From Siderastrea radians (lineage: Eukaryota; Cnidaria; Anthozoa; Scleractinia; Rhizangiidae), in the NCBI GenBank assembly GCA_964017195.1, contig OZ024889.1, positions 61,527,858 through 61,591,857 on the forward strand: a stretch of DNA of 64,000 nt, given 5' to 3'. The notes beneath the pieces are model-generated. The model saw only the letters and a list, made by a program, of their open reading frames with translations, ran no database searches and was not told the DNA's origin. The position numbers were made by a program, and so were the translations under genes. Of the stretch, positions 38,901 to 54,000 are shown piece by piece. Numbering within the stretch: position 1 is the first letter of the stretch; every line of letters starts with the position of its first letter.

Positions 38901-41900
38901 TGCGACTATATTTATTTCCCCTGTTGATCGAAGTTGCTTGCTTTGTAATCAAGTCGGCTATAATAATTTTTGCCTTTTTGCTTCGCAAATCGACCAAAGT
39001 ATGTTTACATTTGTAACTTTCCCACGGTACAAAGTTATTTTTAGCTCACGTGTTTACAGCCGAATAAATTTCGTTTGCTTTGCCTTCGAACAGTACGAAA
39101 ATGTTCAAATTCAGCTCGCTTTCCAGTAGATCCAATAGGTCTCTATTAGAATGCTTTGTCACATATCTGTTGTTAAATCTTTCGGAACTGTTTCCGTCGG
39201 TTCGAGATGTTTTAAGTGTTGCGTTACATTCCTAAGGCTCAAATTACAGCTGTCAACTATGCAAATTTGCTCAACATACGCTTTACACTTTGAGCCATGA
39301 CTAACCCCGACATAACGTTTAGTATCTTGTAAAGATTTTACTACATTCATCCTCTAATTCCTTGATCACCACTGTGACTTGGATTTTAATACTGGTTTCT
39401 TTCAAGTTTTTCAGTTTTAAGAATAGCTAGCAACAAGCCGCGCAATTTCCGATTTAGTTTTGACCCAGTTTTAAATGGTTTCATGTTTTATAACACGCAC
39501 TCAAAAACGACACTGCAAATTTTAGATTCGCTGTTTACCGAGATATTAATCCCAAAAAGTTTATGCTGTTTTAATGTAGTCTTTTCACTATCATTATAAA
39601 CTTGGGCTTTAATTATTGTTTCTTTCACTGTTAATTAGGGATCGAAGTAACGTTAATTTCCACTTTCTGTTCATACAACATCTCAAATTGGCAAGTCCGT
39701 CTTGTGTTTACTGCTGTAGAAATTTATACTTCAGCTAAGTAAACAGAGGACCACAACGCGAATAAAATCCTGCCAGACCTCACGTACACAAAACAGGCAT
39801 TCGAAGTAGATCCACACTTGCAAATGCAAAACACTTCAAAGCCCGGGGGTCTTACTCCCATAACATTAGTTGTATGGGTTTGTGCCGCTGATAAGGTAAG
39901 AGTTTCAGTGTCCTGGTGCACACCCCCACCCATCGTCTCACAGAATATCCCCCAGCCTCACAAATCGCAAGACAGACATCACAGACAGCACGACACCAGG
40001 CAAGACACGTATATCGTTGATTTTTAGGCTCTGACAGTAGCCATATGACGTCACTAACGTGAGGTCATTGGCTAAAAATGACTAAAGTGATGGACGTTTC
40101 CGAGATGTTATGTTGCAGGCAGTTTCCTTGACCCTTGGAGCGAGAAACATAAGCAAATAATTACAAGCGGTTTGCCTTTTTTAATGACAAGCAATATCGC
40201 TGCCATCCGGAATTTCCCATAATAAAAATTGCGTAGTTTAAATTACATTATTCCAGTCTATCCTTTAAGGACATCGTAATGGTTGCGATGGAAAAATAAA
40301 GACGCAAGATAAGCAGTTAACGGCATTTTAGTACTTTGATGTCATAGGGAACAAAATATAGTTGCCACCCGCTAATCCCCCTTTTTGTTTGTGGTAAACC
40401 CGTCTTCACATTTGACCAAATTATATGGAACAAACGTATTTTCGTTGAGTTCAACCACCTTTAACGCACGTGGGAGGCATTCTTACAACCAGAATTAATT
40501 TCGTTTTGCCTTTCTTATTTATATTTTATGTTGATATTTTATTTATATTTAATGGGTTTTAAATAACAGTTGTCTTAATTAGCACGGTTAAGCGCCCAAC
40601 AGATGAATTCTGGGGTGCTTAGTGAAATGGCATCATGATTGTTGCGACAGCTCGTAATTTTTCAATTTATTTAGTTAGACGCATTTTTTTTTTTAATTTT
40701 AGATTTGGTCATCTTACGGAATGTTTTTTTTTTGGTAAATTTGACATTTGAAGTTATATATGAATATCGAAATTCAAACTTTCTACAATATCTTTGAAGT
40801 TAGTATACTCTGCATGATTGTGAGCTTTTATCTCTGATCAACAGTTACAAGTGCACGACTGTGTGATTACTCGGGCAATTATATCGTTTGATTACTACGG
40901 CCATTATAGAGTAGTTTCAAAACACGAATTTTAACGTTTTCCTGTATGAGCCGTTGGGTGCCAATCCAGCGCAAAACGGTAAAAGTCCACTACAAATCAC
41001 CAAAAATAAGGAATAACCAGTGCAATAGTATTGCGTAATTTACAGCGTGTAAGATCCTCAAACTGAGATACAGCAAAGCTCGGTTTTGATAAAGTTGGAG
41101 TTACAATAACCTAAAAAAGTGTCAGCGAAGGAGTCAGTGAGTTTCCGAAGAATCTTTATTATTGGCCGTCTATCCAAGACGGTGTAGCGCATAATAAATA
41201 TAGAAGGCACTATCCGGAGAGAAAACAGTTTCATGGAACAGAACCAACGGGGACAAAAATAGGCATAAATAAGTATACATAAAATAAACACCAATAAATA
41301 TCCTGAAAATACACGGTCAATGTATGCGACGGAAACTTCCGTCAGATTGGCCCGATTTATACTAGAGACGGATCATCCGTCCAGACGGATCATCCGTCAA
41401 GACGAATCATCTATCTAGTATAAACACGGGACGAACTATGATACGAACTATCGTTGCGTCTCGTAGTTCGTCCCGTATTTACACTAGGCGGATAATTCGT
41501 CTAAGCGTGACGAAAAGGCATGGGTACAAGTCAAATCGTTTGTATTTCACTGCAAGACGACCGCTGGCTTTAGGTAACGAGATCCTGATTTTTGAGTAGT
41601 TCGTCTTCTGCCCGTATTTATACAGACAGACGGATCATCCGTTCAGACGAATTATCCACGGTAGTTCGTCTGTCAAGACGAACTACCGTGATAGTTCGTC
41701 TGGACGGATGATCCTTCTGAAAGCCCGGATTTATACACAGACGAATTATAAGACGAACTACCGTTCTTTGCCCAAGTTCGTCCCAGACGGATGATCCGTC
41801 TCTAGTATAAATCGGGCCATTATTTATGGTACACCGCACGAAAGAGTTGCATTATTTTTTTGTTTTATGCCTGCCTCCGACACGTCCATCGGTAGTAGAG

Positions 41901-44900
41901 CTGCTTCAACCTAGGAAAGGATTGTCTACTGTTTTCCATAACTTTTTTAAAGATTAATTGTCCTAAGGTTACTTAAGCGTCTCTGTTCATTCCCTTAAAT
42001 ATTCGACGATTTCTGAAGACTCCCTAGTATTTTATCAAAATGTTCTGACATTGTTTAAAGACGTTTCAAAGTCATCTTCCCGTAAGGCTTCCGAAGTATC
42101 GATGGCCTACACATCGATGTATCTACAATGCCAATGTAATAAGTAAAAGTGTAAGCCATGGCTATCTAGTTTTCTTCTTGGCTATCCTTTGTGGCTTGAG
42201 ACAAAATAAAAACACGCAAAGATTTGAATGAAAACGCAATTCTTCACTTTTAGTCGTCGTATATGAATCATTTACAATTATAGCGATACATGTAACAACT
42301 TCATTCAGTTTTCCTTGAAAACTACCTTGAATATTCTAAGCGATATTAGAATCTGATTTGGCAACCGCAAGTCTAAGTCTCGAATTTCTTTTAACTTTAA
42401 AATATATTCTTTATCTACAGCTGCTACTGCCTAGGGTAATCTGAAGACGAAGTTTCATTTTTATTCCTTCGATAACAAGAACGGACGAATTCTTTTCGAA
42501 AGTTTGCATTGTAATATGAGTAAATTAGCGGATTTCCAAGTGAACCTGTCAGAGTTACAAACTCGATCACCCAACTCACTGTTAACATGTCGCGAAATGA
42601 CATACTTTTAAGATATCCATGAGACCTCAACATGGAAAAGAGAGCGGCAGGGCCTAAAGACAGCACATATCCAAATACGACTACAATCAGCATACGCACT
42701 GCTCTGGACTTCGACCTTGCCGCCACTCTATGCATCATCCCATTGTTGCTTCTTCGGTGCAAAAATATGGCTATTTTTGTGTAAAGAACAAAAATAATGA
42801 CAAGAGGGACAAGGAAAGCGAGGATAAAATAAAACGTTGTAGACAGTTGACCCATAGCGTTCTGAGGAATATCGCACATCTTTCTGTCAGTATAATTTTC
42901 AAACTTCATTCCTTGTGCTTCTGGAGTTTCCTTGATAGAAATACTTCTGACGCTCAACGCACTTGGACTTGATACTATCAGGGCGTACAACCAAACCAGA
43001 AAAACAAGGTGGACCGGATTTCTCCTCGATGTCATGGCTTTCATAGCATGAACGATGTTTCGGTATCTGTCAAAGGCGATGGCAGCTAAACTGACAAATA
43101 CGGCCGAAGCGGCGGTCGTCGAAAGGAGTCTTAAAAATTTGCATTGAACACTTTCAATCTCGGATGTTATCACTAGGGAATATAGAACAGTAAAAACGAT
43201 AAGCAGACGAAGAACCAATTCTGTCACGGACAAATGGAAGATGAAGAAATTCGAAGTGTTTTTCTTGAAGCGCTTTCCACGAAACATCACAAAACAAATG
43301 GCTCCATTCAAAAGCATTCCCAGCAAAATTAAAACGGTCACTATCGACATAATACTCGCAAAATATAGCAGTGCCTCTTTGTGAGAGCGAAGAAGAAGAA
43401 CTATTTTACCTGTTTCGTCAGGTCTAATATATCCTCCGTCTTTCCCAGTGATGTTAGTTGTATTTGGGTTTGGAAGATCTTCCATGTCTATGATTTTTTA
43501 GTCTCTGAACTGTGCAGTCCCAGCTCTCACTTGTCGGCTTTGGTATCAATTATTTACGTTTTTTGCAAGGTAGTGATGCTTTGACCACTGCCCATTTTAA
43601 TTAAGTGTTTGACGTCTAATCAATTAATATTTATAACCCAAAAACCCAATATGCTTTATGTTTAAGTGCCTTACAAACCTTGTCATACCCGGATATTAGG
43701 ACTTGTGCCGAATCATATCCTGAATTAATATGGTTACCTTGAACTAAAGTAAGTATGAGACCACCAACAAGAATATTAAGAGCCGGAACTGCAAATATGG
43801 GCCCATCTAAAGGAATATTAAGAGAACAACCGATTATTGTTTGGTTTCCCAGCGAAAGGCTGTAGAGAAAATTCTGACTGCTTGACATCGCGTTGTTTTA
43901 GAGAGAACTATTGTAAAAATGAGAAAGGTGTAAGTCATTTTTGTCTCATTATAAAACCGAATGATGAGGTTTATTTGGACCTAAAATGCAAGGTAAAATA
44001 AGTCAGGCTTTTGTCAAATATATATTTTTGTCCAGCTGAGAAACCTTTAATCAAAGTTCCACTTTGATGTTTTTGTGGCACTATGAATATTTTAATTCGA
44101 TTCGGTTTATGTACATTGTTTGATTTCTTAAGAATGCATAAGAATCTATTGTTGTTTGTTTCCCAGCGAAAACCTGTGAGAAAATCTTCACGTCCCGTTG
44201 CTTTAGCAAGTACTATTGTAAAAAGGGAGAAAGGCGTACGTAATTTTTGTCTCATTATAACATTGAAGGATGAGGTTTATTAGGATGAACTATACTGCAA
44301 GATGAAAAGTCAGGCTTTTGTCAAATGTTGTTAATCTTTGTCCAGTCGAGAAACCTTTAAAAGTTCGATATTGATGTTTTTGTGGCACTATGCCGAACAC
44401 CTTAAGTCGATTGGGTTTATTCACATTTTTGACTTCTCCATAAAATACACGAAAATAGATTGTTTTGTTTTGTTTTTGGTTTGTTTCTTTTTTGTTGTTG
44501 TTGTTTCCTAGCAAAAAAACTGTGGAGAAAATCCTGACTGCTTGACATCCCCGTTAGAAATAACTTTTGTAGACTGAAGTGAGTATTAGGTGTACTTCAT
44601 TTTTATCTCATTATAAAACCGAATGATATTTATTTGGATAAACAATACTGGTAGATGAAATTAAAAATCAAGCTTTAGTCAAAATAATAAAGCCTTGCCT
44701 GTCAGGCTGAGCAATCTTTAATCAAAGGGCCATTTTGATGTTTGTGTGGCACTTCCAATATTTTAAGTCCATTTGGTTTTTGCACATTGTTTGATTTGTC
44801 ATTAAGGAAACATCTATAGAGAACCCACGATGAAAATCTGTCCAAATTGACAATACCATGAACAAGTATTGACAAAATCTCTAGCAAAAATTGATTTTTA

Positions 44901-47900
44901 TGTCAAACGTTATTTTATACTATGGCTATTTTGAGATTATATGTATGGGAAATACCATCATGCTGACTATACTTCATCAGAATGATGTATTGTGCTGTCA
45001 TTAAATTCATGCCCGATATACTAAAGGCTATTGTTTCCTTTTGGTGCCCAACAAATAAAAAACCACGTGTATGCTTATAAAATATCCTTCACACCCCTCA
45101 GTTTAAACTGGTTGCAAAATGGCGTTTTGTAGCATTGCGTATCTTTTATTACAGTGCTTTTAAAGGTTGAGACACTTCTAATTCAAACGTCTTGACTTAA
45201 TATTTTGTTTTCAGGATTGACGAACCCATTCTCTTGTTGTACATCTCCTTCTTAAAGACATCCCCTTGGTCTACTTTGTCCAGGAAAGGCCATTTGGGTA
45301 TTTATTTCATTTCTGAGCGAGGGAAGACTTGATAGCGGAACTCCTTTGCGGCCGAAGGTCGCGGGAGTGGAGCCCCATACTCATACTAAGAGGCGTGCTG
45401 GTAAACAAATTTTTTATGGTCAATGGCAAGCGGAATGGCTCGCGGGCGCGTGCCCCGTACTTCCGTACGTCCGTCCCTCGCATTTGATGACATTCTTACA
45501 TGAGGTAATTTTCGCCCAGTTTCTTGCAATGCCAATGCCCATGCGAGGAAACGAGTAACCGGTCCCGAATGCCTATTAAGTGGAAAATGAATGTCTTAGA
45601 GAGGAGAAATTTGGATTGCTTTGGCCCGATGATTACTGAGTTTCTCGGAATTTTTCCATCATTTCACAGAATACTACGGTATGGTACATTATTCGCTTTT
45701 ATTTATAAGGATTCCGCTATCTCAACTCGCTTATTTCCAATTCCCCGTTATCTTGAACAAAGAGAAATTTGTCTTGGCTTTGGTCATAAATATAATATTT
45801 CCAGTTATTTACTTTTACGACGATAACCCGCTTCGGTTATCTCAGATTTCTGGCAACGCTTTGAAGGATACCAGTGTGTTTTGTTTTCCCGCAGCCAACT
45901 GTAGCCAGGCAAAGGAGAAAAAGAGCTTTTAAAAGCTTGTAATGAAGTAAAAGACGAAAACAAGTACCAACGCAAATCGTCAAGATGTTAACTCATTGAA
46001 TAACAAAAGAATAACAAAACAGCACATTTGTTATATGCCTCGTTCTTTTAAACTCTGAATTAATAGAATTAATTTTGTCATTGTTTACCTCGACAAAACC
46101 AGACCAAATTCCATGCAAGTAACGAATCGATGAAAAAGCACATTCTCATTTATGAATCTAGTGAAGTAGGTCTTAAATTTTCTTTAAACCTAATTATGAT
46201 TTCTGAATTGTTTGCTCGAATTTCAATTATTTGGCTTCACTTAAGACTCATGTGTGAATTAATTTTGTTTATCACTAAGCCTTTTAATATTGGTTTCCAG
46301 AAGGCGACTGCAATTTGCCATTTTTTCCATCTCAGTACCTACATGTATGAAATAAAAGCACTGCATTGTGGAAAGTGCTTTTTACTATTTTTGTCACTCA
46401 TTGGAATGTTCATGTTTTAGAAAGTTCAGATAATTACTGCATGCATTTTTTGGTTTTCTCAAAAATCATCGTATTCCCAGGGGGGTGGGGGGGATCCAGA
46501 TATAGGCAAAGGATTTTTTTTGTGCAATTGACATATTTGTACTGAGGTGTTTTTGCTTTCTTGGCAATCTGGCTTGTTTAACTGACAATTGTCTGCTGGG
46601 ATTAGTTAGAACATGTTTGATTAATGGCGATTGGCTCTTTACTAAGTTAAGGAAAGGAGACTGGAGATGATTAAGCGTCCAGTAAACTTAAGGTCATTTC
46701 CCTGTATGGCATTACGCATCCTGAATTTAGAGTTGAGGAAGGGAAAGAAAAGAAAGTTGCTCCAATGAAAGTATGTTTTAGTTTTATTGTAACTACAGTC
46801 TAACTTTTATTCGCATGTCCTCTTTCAGGCATTTAAGCCTCGACTTTTAGTGCCCTGGTCAGTTTTAAACTGGCAACTGGCTGACTGCCAATTTTTAGCC
46901 CTGAATTTTTTTTTTCACTGATCCCTTTTTTTCTGTTCTAGGCATGTATGCCAGCAGTGAGTATGCCAGCAGTGATCAGTGATGCAGCATTTTCTTACAG
47001 TGAAGGTCTGTGGAACAGCTGTGTTTGATTCCATTCATTTTATGAACCCAGTCAAACATAATTAAGCACAATTAAACAGTTTTAAAATCATTCAAATATA
47101 TAGATTTAGCCAAGCCTAAAAGTGGAGCTTCAATTTTTATTTGGCAATCCTATTATTCACAAAGGAAAATAAAAATTGAACCAACGATAAAGTTGAACCT
47201 CAATATTTACATGAGCTTTCCTCAAGCACTTCCATTTGGGTGGGCAATGAGAACCTTTATATCTGGACTTAAGGGGGCAGAATCTTGATCACCATGTTGT
47301 TACTATGGGAAGTCACAACCATATTCAGCTTGTCTCTTGACCTGAACAGAAAAAATGCTAAAACTCAAACAGCATACAGTTTTTGCTATTGTAAACATTG
47401 GGAACATTTAAAGATTATCAGGATGCAACAGTTTCTAGAAATTCGCTTTATTATAACAGGCCATCTGATAGGGTCCGGGAAAAATAAAAAAAATTATGCG
47501 GGAATTTTCAGGCATACATGTATTATGCAGAAAAATATGTTGATTACGCGGAAAACACGCTGGATTTGCGGAAATTTAAACAATTTATAACATTGATAAT
47601 TGTGTCTTTCCACTGTTTTCCTGTTATGTAAACTGCTTAGTGAGGTTCCTTCTTCTTCTTCGTCTCTTTAAATTTCTCCTTACTATACGTTTAAACAGCA
47701 AGGTGATTCTGTGAGACGACGAATGAGCAAAAGAAGACGTGTTCAAGTTTCCTGGTACAAATAGTGGTCAAACGCAGTTTCTTATCAATTACTGTTATTC
47801 GCTGAAATGTCAATGCTTTTCGTCCAATAGAAATCAGTGTAAGAACAAAACTAGTTCCCAGGCTCCTCACCAAAAGACGCCTGGAACGCCTGGAGGTTAA

Positions 47901-49498
47901 AAATTGCTCGCGAACGAAGTGGCGTGTTTTCGATGTTTTGGAGGAAAACTGCTTGAAAATAATCAATCTCTTCGGCTTTTACATGAATGTTTATGAGGAT
48001 GAAAAGCAGCTGCTTTGTCACCAATTTTAGGTAAATCTTTCTGTTTTATGCGGAAAATGCTCTAAAAATGAGGAAGATGCGGACGTTAAAGAATTATGCG
48101 GATCCGCACCACCGCATCCTGACAGATGCCCTGTTATAAAAGTTATGATTGCACAAGCACGTATCTTTATTCATTTTTGTGCTGTTGTTCTTCTATTCTT
48201 TGTGAAAACAGTAATTGCATGCTTTCGATTAGAAAGAAGGGTGGGGCAATTTGCAAAAAAAACCGGACCTTTACTGGTGTCCTCTCAGTTTTACCGATTT
48301 TCTTTTTAATGTGCGGCTGGGGACTGGCACTAGCTATGCACGCGCGATGTCGAGTTGTGGAATTCAGATGTTCATCCTCATTATCTCACCAATATAGCGG
48401 CACGAAATGCTGCAAAACAGCGTATGACAAAATACCATCCACAAAAATCCCTTAGCAACAGTGCAAGGTCTGTAGTTAAGAATCTCCCTCCCTCAAGTTA
48501 CAAAATCCTTTTTTCACGCTGATGTGAGATTTATTCTGGATGGCTATTTGGTTAATTAACTTAATGCAGAATGAATCAAACAGTTAAACCATGTTTACAT
48601 GATACCGGTATGAACTCACCCAGGTATGACTCACACTGTTACGAGATTTTGTGCTGTAGTCATGTAACAAATACAGAGAAGCAAGAGGGAACTGGGGTGA
48701 ACTTGTATCAGAATGAAAACCACACAATGTACTGGTGTCATGTAAACACACCCTCAGACTAAAGTTGCATGCATGAGCAGCTCTAAGAATGTTTAACAAC
48801 ATCCTCAGATACCCAGGGGCAGTAAAACCCGGATTTTATTAAAGTGGTGGAAACTCAGACTGGTACAATTTGTTTACATGAGACCTGTCTGAAAGTCAGA
48901 CAGGCGTAAATATTTACATGAGACCAACCATCTCAAGTAGAAATACAGTTTACCTTTTATCCACCAGTTTGGAATGCTTTAATGCCACTTATTTAAATGC
49001 ACATGTTCAAAACAAATATGTTAAGAAATTGTTGTAGTTTTTCCTGTGAGCGTGCGTGCTCAGTGCATGACGTGGCATGTCATTGCCATGTGAATTGGGG
49101 GCGCAGTATGGATGCGCAGAAAAAAATAGCGCAAATGTCCTCAGAACCTCCCTAAACCCATGGGCTTACTTTTGGCAATTGAGATAATTAAAATCTGCTT
49201 TGTTTTCCATACAGGTTTTTATTCCATCAACCTGATGTCGGAAAAATATGGCAGTTTATTGTAAGGTTTTAGTTAATAAATTTGTACTCTTAGCTACATG
49301 TATGTTCCCAGGCAGACATTATCAATTTAAATAAAAAAATTGAAGAGCAGTTATGAAAAAATGTCTTTGTCTGCGAAGTGTTTTGATGTTGGTGATTAGT
49401 TTGACTGTATCCACATACACTTTGTGTTCCCTCAGTGACACATTCATACACCAGTAACATTTATTTGGGAGTAACCCTACTCCCCCCCCCTCCCCCCA

Positions 49499-49533
<35 letters not shown>

Positions 49534-50986
49534 ACTAACTTCCCAGGAATGGTTATTCAGACTTATTTGATTGAATTCACTTGATAGGGAAAACTATTGC
49601 AAATGATAGATTCACCACAGTCTGATCCCCTCTTGTCAGTTCATTACCTGATAGGTTTCTGACTATTCTGAAATGATTTATGAAGAGCCTTTTCTTTTTG
49701 TTTTTCTTTGCTACCAGATTATGGCAATCAGTAACGTTGCTCATTGGTGACATTAGATGCAGTGTAAAGGCTAATGATCAAACCAAAAACAAATCAAAAC
49801 ACAAGATTTACTACCATTACTGTCAGGGGTAGTAACAGAGTGAGTCACAATCTGTGCATCAAATTAAGGCACTAGTGATTACTGGACCATTTGTTATTCG
49901 CATTGGCAACACTGTTAGTCACAGATTGGTTAATTGATTGATTGATTTTTAATGGACTGATTTATCAAGTAAGTGGTTGAGTGGTTGATTGATGACTGAT
50001 GGGTACTTACATGTAAAGAGATTGATTTTAATATAATAGTCCCTGGGCATCAATAAGAGTAAACAAGGTACATTATTATTCCACTATAGTATCAGTTTAC
50101 CATATAAGGAGGAAACACATGACAGTATGAGAGTGTATTGCACTGTAGAAAGCGTATTGCACTGTAGTGTCCCAGTTGCGAATCACTCATTGAATAAATC
50201 ATTTAAAATGATAGGCAAATATTGTAGTGGAATAATAAATATCATTCAGTGGTTTTACAGAGGACAGTTTACTCATTGCTCGCATTTTTTTCTCGCACCA
50301 TGGTCCATACTACATAACTTATCTGTCAAACCATCGAATAAGGTGGATGTATTCTTCAATTAGTACCTTGCCTATACAATTTCTCTCCTCTGACAACTCT
50401 GCAAAAATGTAAATAAATTAAACCGTAGACTTGTGGCAGATAAAAGACTGAGGAAAGGTGAACAAAAATAATTATTGTGCCCAATATTTAAGTTTACAAC
50501 CTAAAGCTGGGGCTTATTTAGAATTTTGTTAAACAGGTTCATACCTGCCATCAGTTCCGATTTAATGGGAATTGTCCCAATTTTTGAGTTTCAAAACCTA
50601 AAAAAATCGGGACATTCCGATTTTCAAGAAAAAAAGACAATTTGGAACTGGGTTATTTAAGATTGGTCTTGACTCTTCTACATCCTATTGTTTTGTGCAA
50701 TACATGTGGTGCTTGAGACCATTAAATAACACCTGAGAATTCTAATGGTAAAACAGTACAGTACAGGCAATATTTTAAAGAATTAATGCAAACCTGGAGC
50801 ATCCTGGACCCTGCTCAGTGTTGGGAGGCAGGGCACTAACCCAGGACTGGGGTGAGCGTGGGGAGGGGGGGGGTCCCTATTTCTGATTTTATAAGGTTGG
50901 CAGATATGCAGGTTCTAATTTGATGAGAGGTGTATTTACTAATAATTAACTCAAATATAATACTGTTGTCGCGTACCACTTGAAAC

Positions 50987-51019
<33 letters not shown>

Positions 51020-54000
51020 AATAATTATTGGAGTTCCGCTTTTAGGCTTGGCTAAATCTATATATTACGAGTGAAGAAATGCAAGGCGAATGGGGTCTTC
51101 TAGGAAAGGACGAGGGACAAACGGCGATTGGCAGAACGTGTTCGCTACAGTGGGTCGAACCTGCGCTACAACGAAGCAAAAGCTTTCCAACGCGGTTTTC
51201 TGCACGTTTTTGGTAATTTGGCAATCATGCCACGAGTGACATAATTTAATTACTGTGTTGAAAATTCTCTCCAAGTCCAAGAGTTCTTTAGTCATGTGAT
51301 GACACTGACTTCATTCGTCAGGATTGCAGCCATGATTAGATTTATGGCAAAGATAATTTTGGAGGATCCTATTTATTGACACAAGTAGCGTTACACCCAA
51401 GCTCTGAACAATCCACGCTTGCAAGCAGCCAGCAAGCTACGTGAACAGGTCCCGTTAATGGATTACATACAGCAAGCATTTTGTCGAATGAAGAGACAAG
51501 TGAATTGGTACATTCTTTCTGTAATTGCTCTACCTGGAAGTTTGGAAACCAAGTGTGCCAGTCGTTATTTTTCCCTCATCGCTTCCCATAACTCCCCTCG
51601 TGCCTCGTGTCACTCCCATAAAATCCTCGCTCAACCCAAAATCAAATATGGCTAATCCTGAAGCTCCTCTTTGTCTTAAACAGAAGTTCTCCTTTCTATC
51701 CACTACACGGACTACTCGTATAACTAGAGGTACAACTTCTCATAATTTAGTTATTCCCCAGCCTAGAACAAATTTGGGTAAGCGCACCTTCTCGTATTCC
51801 GCCACTGTTCTCTTTAATGCCCTTGAGGTTGATTTAAAGATACTTGCTGCGCACCCCATTGCCTCGCCTAGTGCTTTGTCTTCCTTTTCGTTTTCGCTAA
51901 AGCATAAACTTCGTGGCCTTTTCCTGCAAAACCTCAATACTGTCTCCCATCTTGAGGAGAGCTTTGTTGCCATGAATGCCGCTTTCTTCTTAAATGCCGC
52001 AGCTGTTTTTTTAGTATGTGACTACTTCATGTTTCTTAGCTTATTACTTCTCTTACTTATAGTTTAGCTTACATTATCTGTTATTTTGTAATGTTTAATG
52101 TTTATTCTTTTTGTTCGAATAAATTCTGCTACATATATATGCATATGTCCTATTATTGTAATTTATTGTATTTTAATTATCTCAAGTAATATTAGGTTAA
52201 ATAGTTTAGCTTAGATTATTTGCAATCTTGTAATACATTTTTTTTGTCTGTTTTAATCTATTTTTGAGGGCCATATGTTAGAAAACTGTAAAAGGTTAAT
52301 ATGTTCACCCTCGTTAAATAAAGTGTATTGTATTGTATTGTATTGTATTGTATTGTATTGTATTGTATTGTATTGTATTGTATTGTAAATAAACAACGAC
52401 TGGGTAAGAGTTAGGGACACCTGTTTGAAAGCTTTGACCGCATGAACAAAAGTAACAACAGGGAACTCATCACTGCTGCGACTACTCGCCCAGATTGAAA
52501 TAGATAGGATATGTTATTAAACATGTTATTATTTACTTACCATATTGGACACGGATGCACGTTACAGACTCTTTCTTCTTGCCGTGGCTTCGTGGCTCCT
52601 CTACAATAAGAATCTTCCACCAAAGAAATGTTTCCTCGATAAAAACGAATGCATTTCATTCGCAAGCTTTTTCTGATGCCTGTAAAGAGAAATTATTAAC
52701 TCATGACCTCGGCGTATCCAGGTCGATGCTCTATCGAATCAACAATTCGGAGTTTGTATACACCCGTGATAGCCGTCGTTTGATATTGTTGGTGATTAAC
52801 CGTTGACCGAGAAACTGAAGCCCCATCGAACAAAAATATTTGTATTTTTCATAAATGGGAAAAAAATCCATAAAATGATCCGATATGTAAAGTTGTGTGA
52901 AAACTGTGGGCTAAATTTTGTTTCAAATTTTGACCATATATCGCGTGCTCTCATACGTTGCAACGCAGCCCGCGACTACGTAAACGTAAGCGGGTATAAA
53001 AAAACGGATGTTACGTCACAATACGTTTTGTTCGCTAAAACAATAACGTTTGCTCTTTTGCGTTATGTCCGGTACATGAAAAGTTGGACACTGAACTGAG
53101 CCTTAGACTATGTAAGCATGCCCACCAGGTTCTCTTTTTTTAAATGGAGTAAATTCAACTCTCTCAGTCTGTTGTTGTTTACCTCCGCCACAGTGTACGT
53201 TGCACTCGCCCCAGCCCCCATGAACCCATCCGTACGAGACTTCGAGCAGTAACCGATGCTGTTTGGCATCCTTTTTGTCTTCTTTAGTTTCATGAAGTGG
53301 TACAGCGTATCGATATTCCACACCAAAGTTAAAGCCATAATACAGTACCTGTTAATAAACAAGAACGGGCGAATTCCGCAAGAAGAAAAACGGTGATTCT
53401 CGCCACTTGTTTACTTAGGAATAATTCTGATTTTTAATCAATATCTTGCTTAGCAAGGATCTTCAGAAGGTGTGTTCTCTTTTAATTATTACTTTGCGTT
53501 CCAGCTGTTCTGAACGTGTAAAACGTTTAGTTAAGTCACCGTGACTTAACAACACGTTGGCAAGTACTGACACTGGATCAACGAACCATCCATCCAACGA
53601 GGAGTGCTAAAAGTTCTGACCCTAATTGAATGCGATCACAATGGGAGCCGGATCGGTTATTTAACTACATACGATACTGCGGCTTTATTTCAGTTTCCAT
53701 GCGTATATGTAAAAAAGTATTGAATGTGTCTTAATATATGTCATTGTCAACAAATAGAAAGGTACTTCCCCCATGCAAAACTCACCATAATATGCAAGGG
53801 TGCATTCGTCGGCCCACGAGATATGATTTTCTCCAAAGTTCCTTTGCGCATGTACCGAAATACCGTTCCGTCAGCTTGAACGTCACCAGGAAGTTGAATT
53901 CTCCAATTTCCATTGATATAGTATGTGCCAGCGTCAGCCCTGAGTGCTGTGTATAATAAATGTATGTGGTAATCCTTTAAGCCCCAATATCAACATGTAT

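Larger units (their letters stand above)
47097..51064. repeat. Distant inverted-repeat pair, 38-bp arms ~4 kb apart
   Basis: TATATAGATTTAGCCAAGCC... at 47097-47134 is the reverse complement of 51027-51064 (about 34 of 38). The arms may be ends of one composite element or two copies of the same terminus. The interior holds other MITEs and microsatellites. Confidence 0.5.

Noticed and set aside
51042..51295. Minus-strand frames near 51.1 kb as a missing TSP1 exon
   Set aside because: No TSP1 cysteine or Trp pattern, and the missing exon was found at 52541-52679.
53103..53182. Read-through extension of the ADAMTS spacer exon
   Set aside because: Splicing at GTAAAC (53182) gives the correct phase and restores TSP1 cysteines in the exon at 52541-52679.
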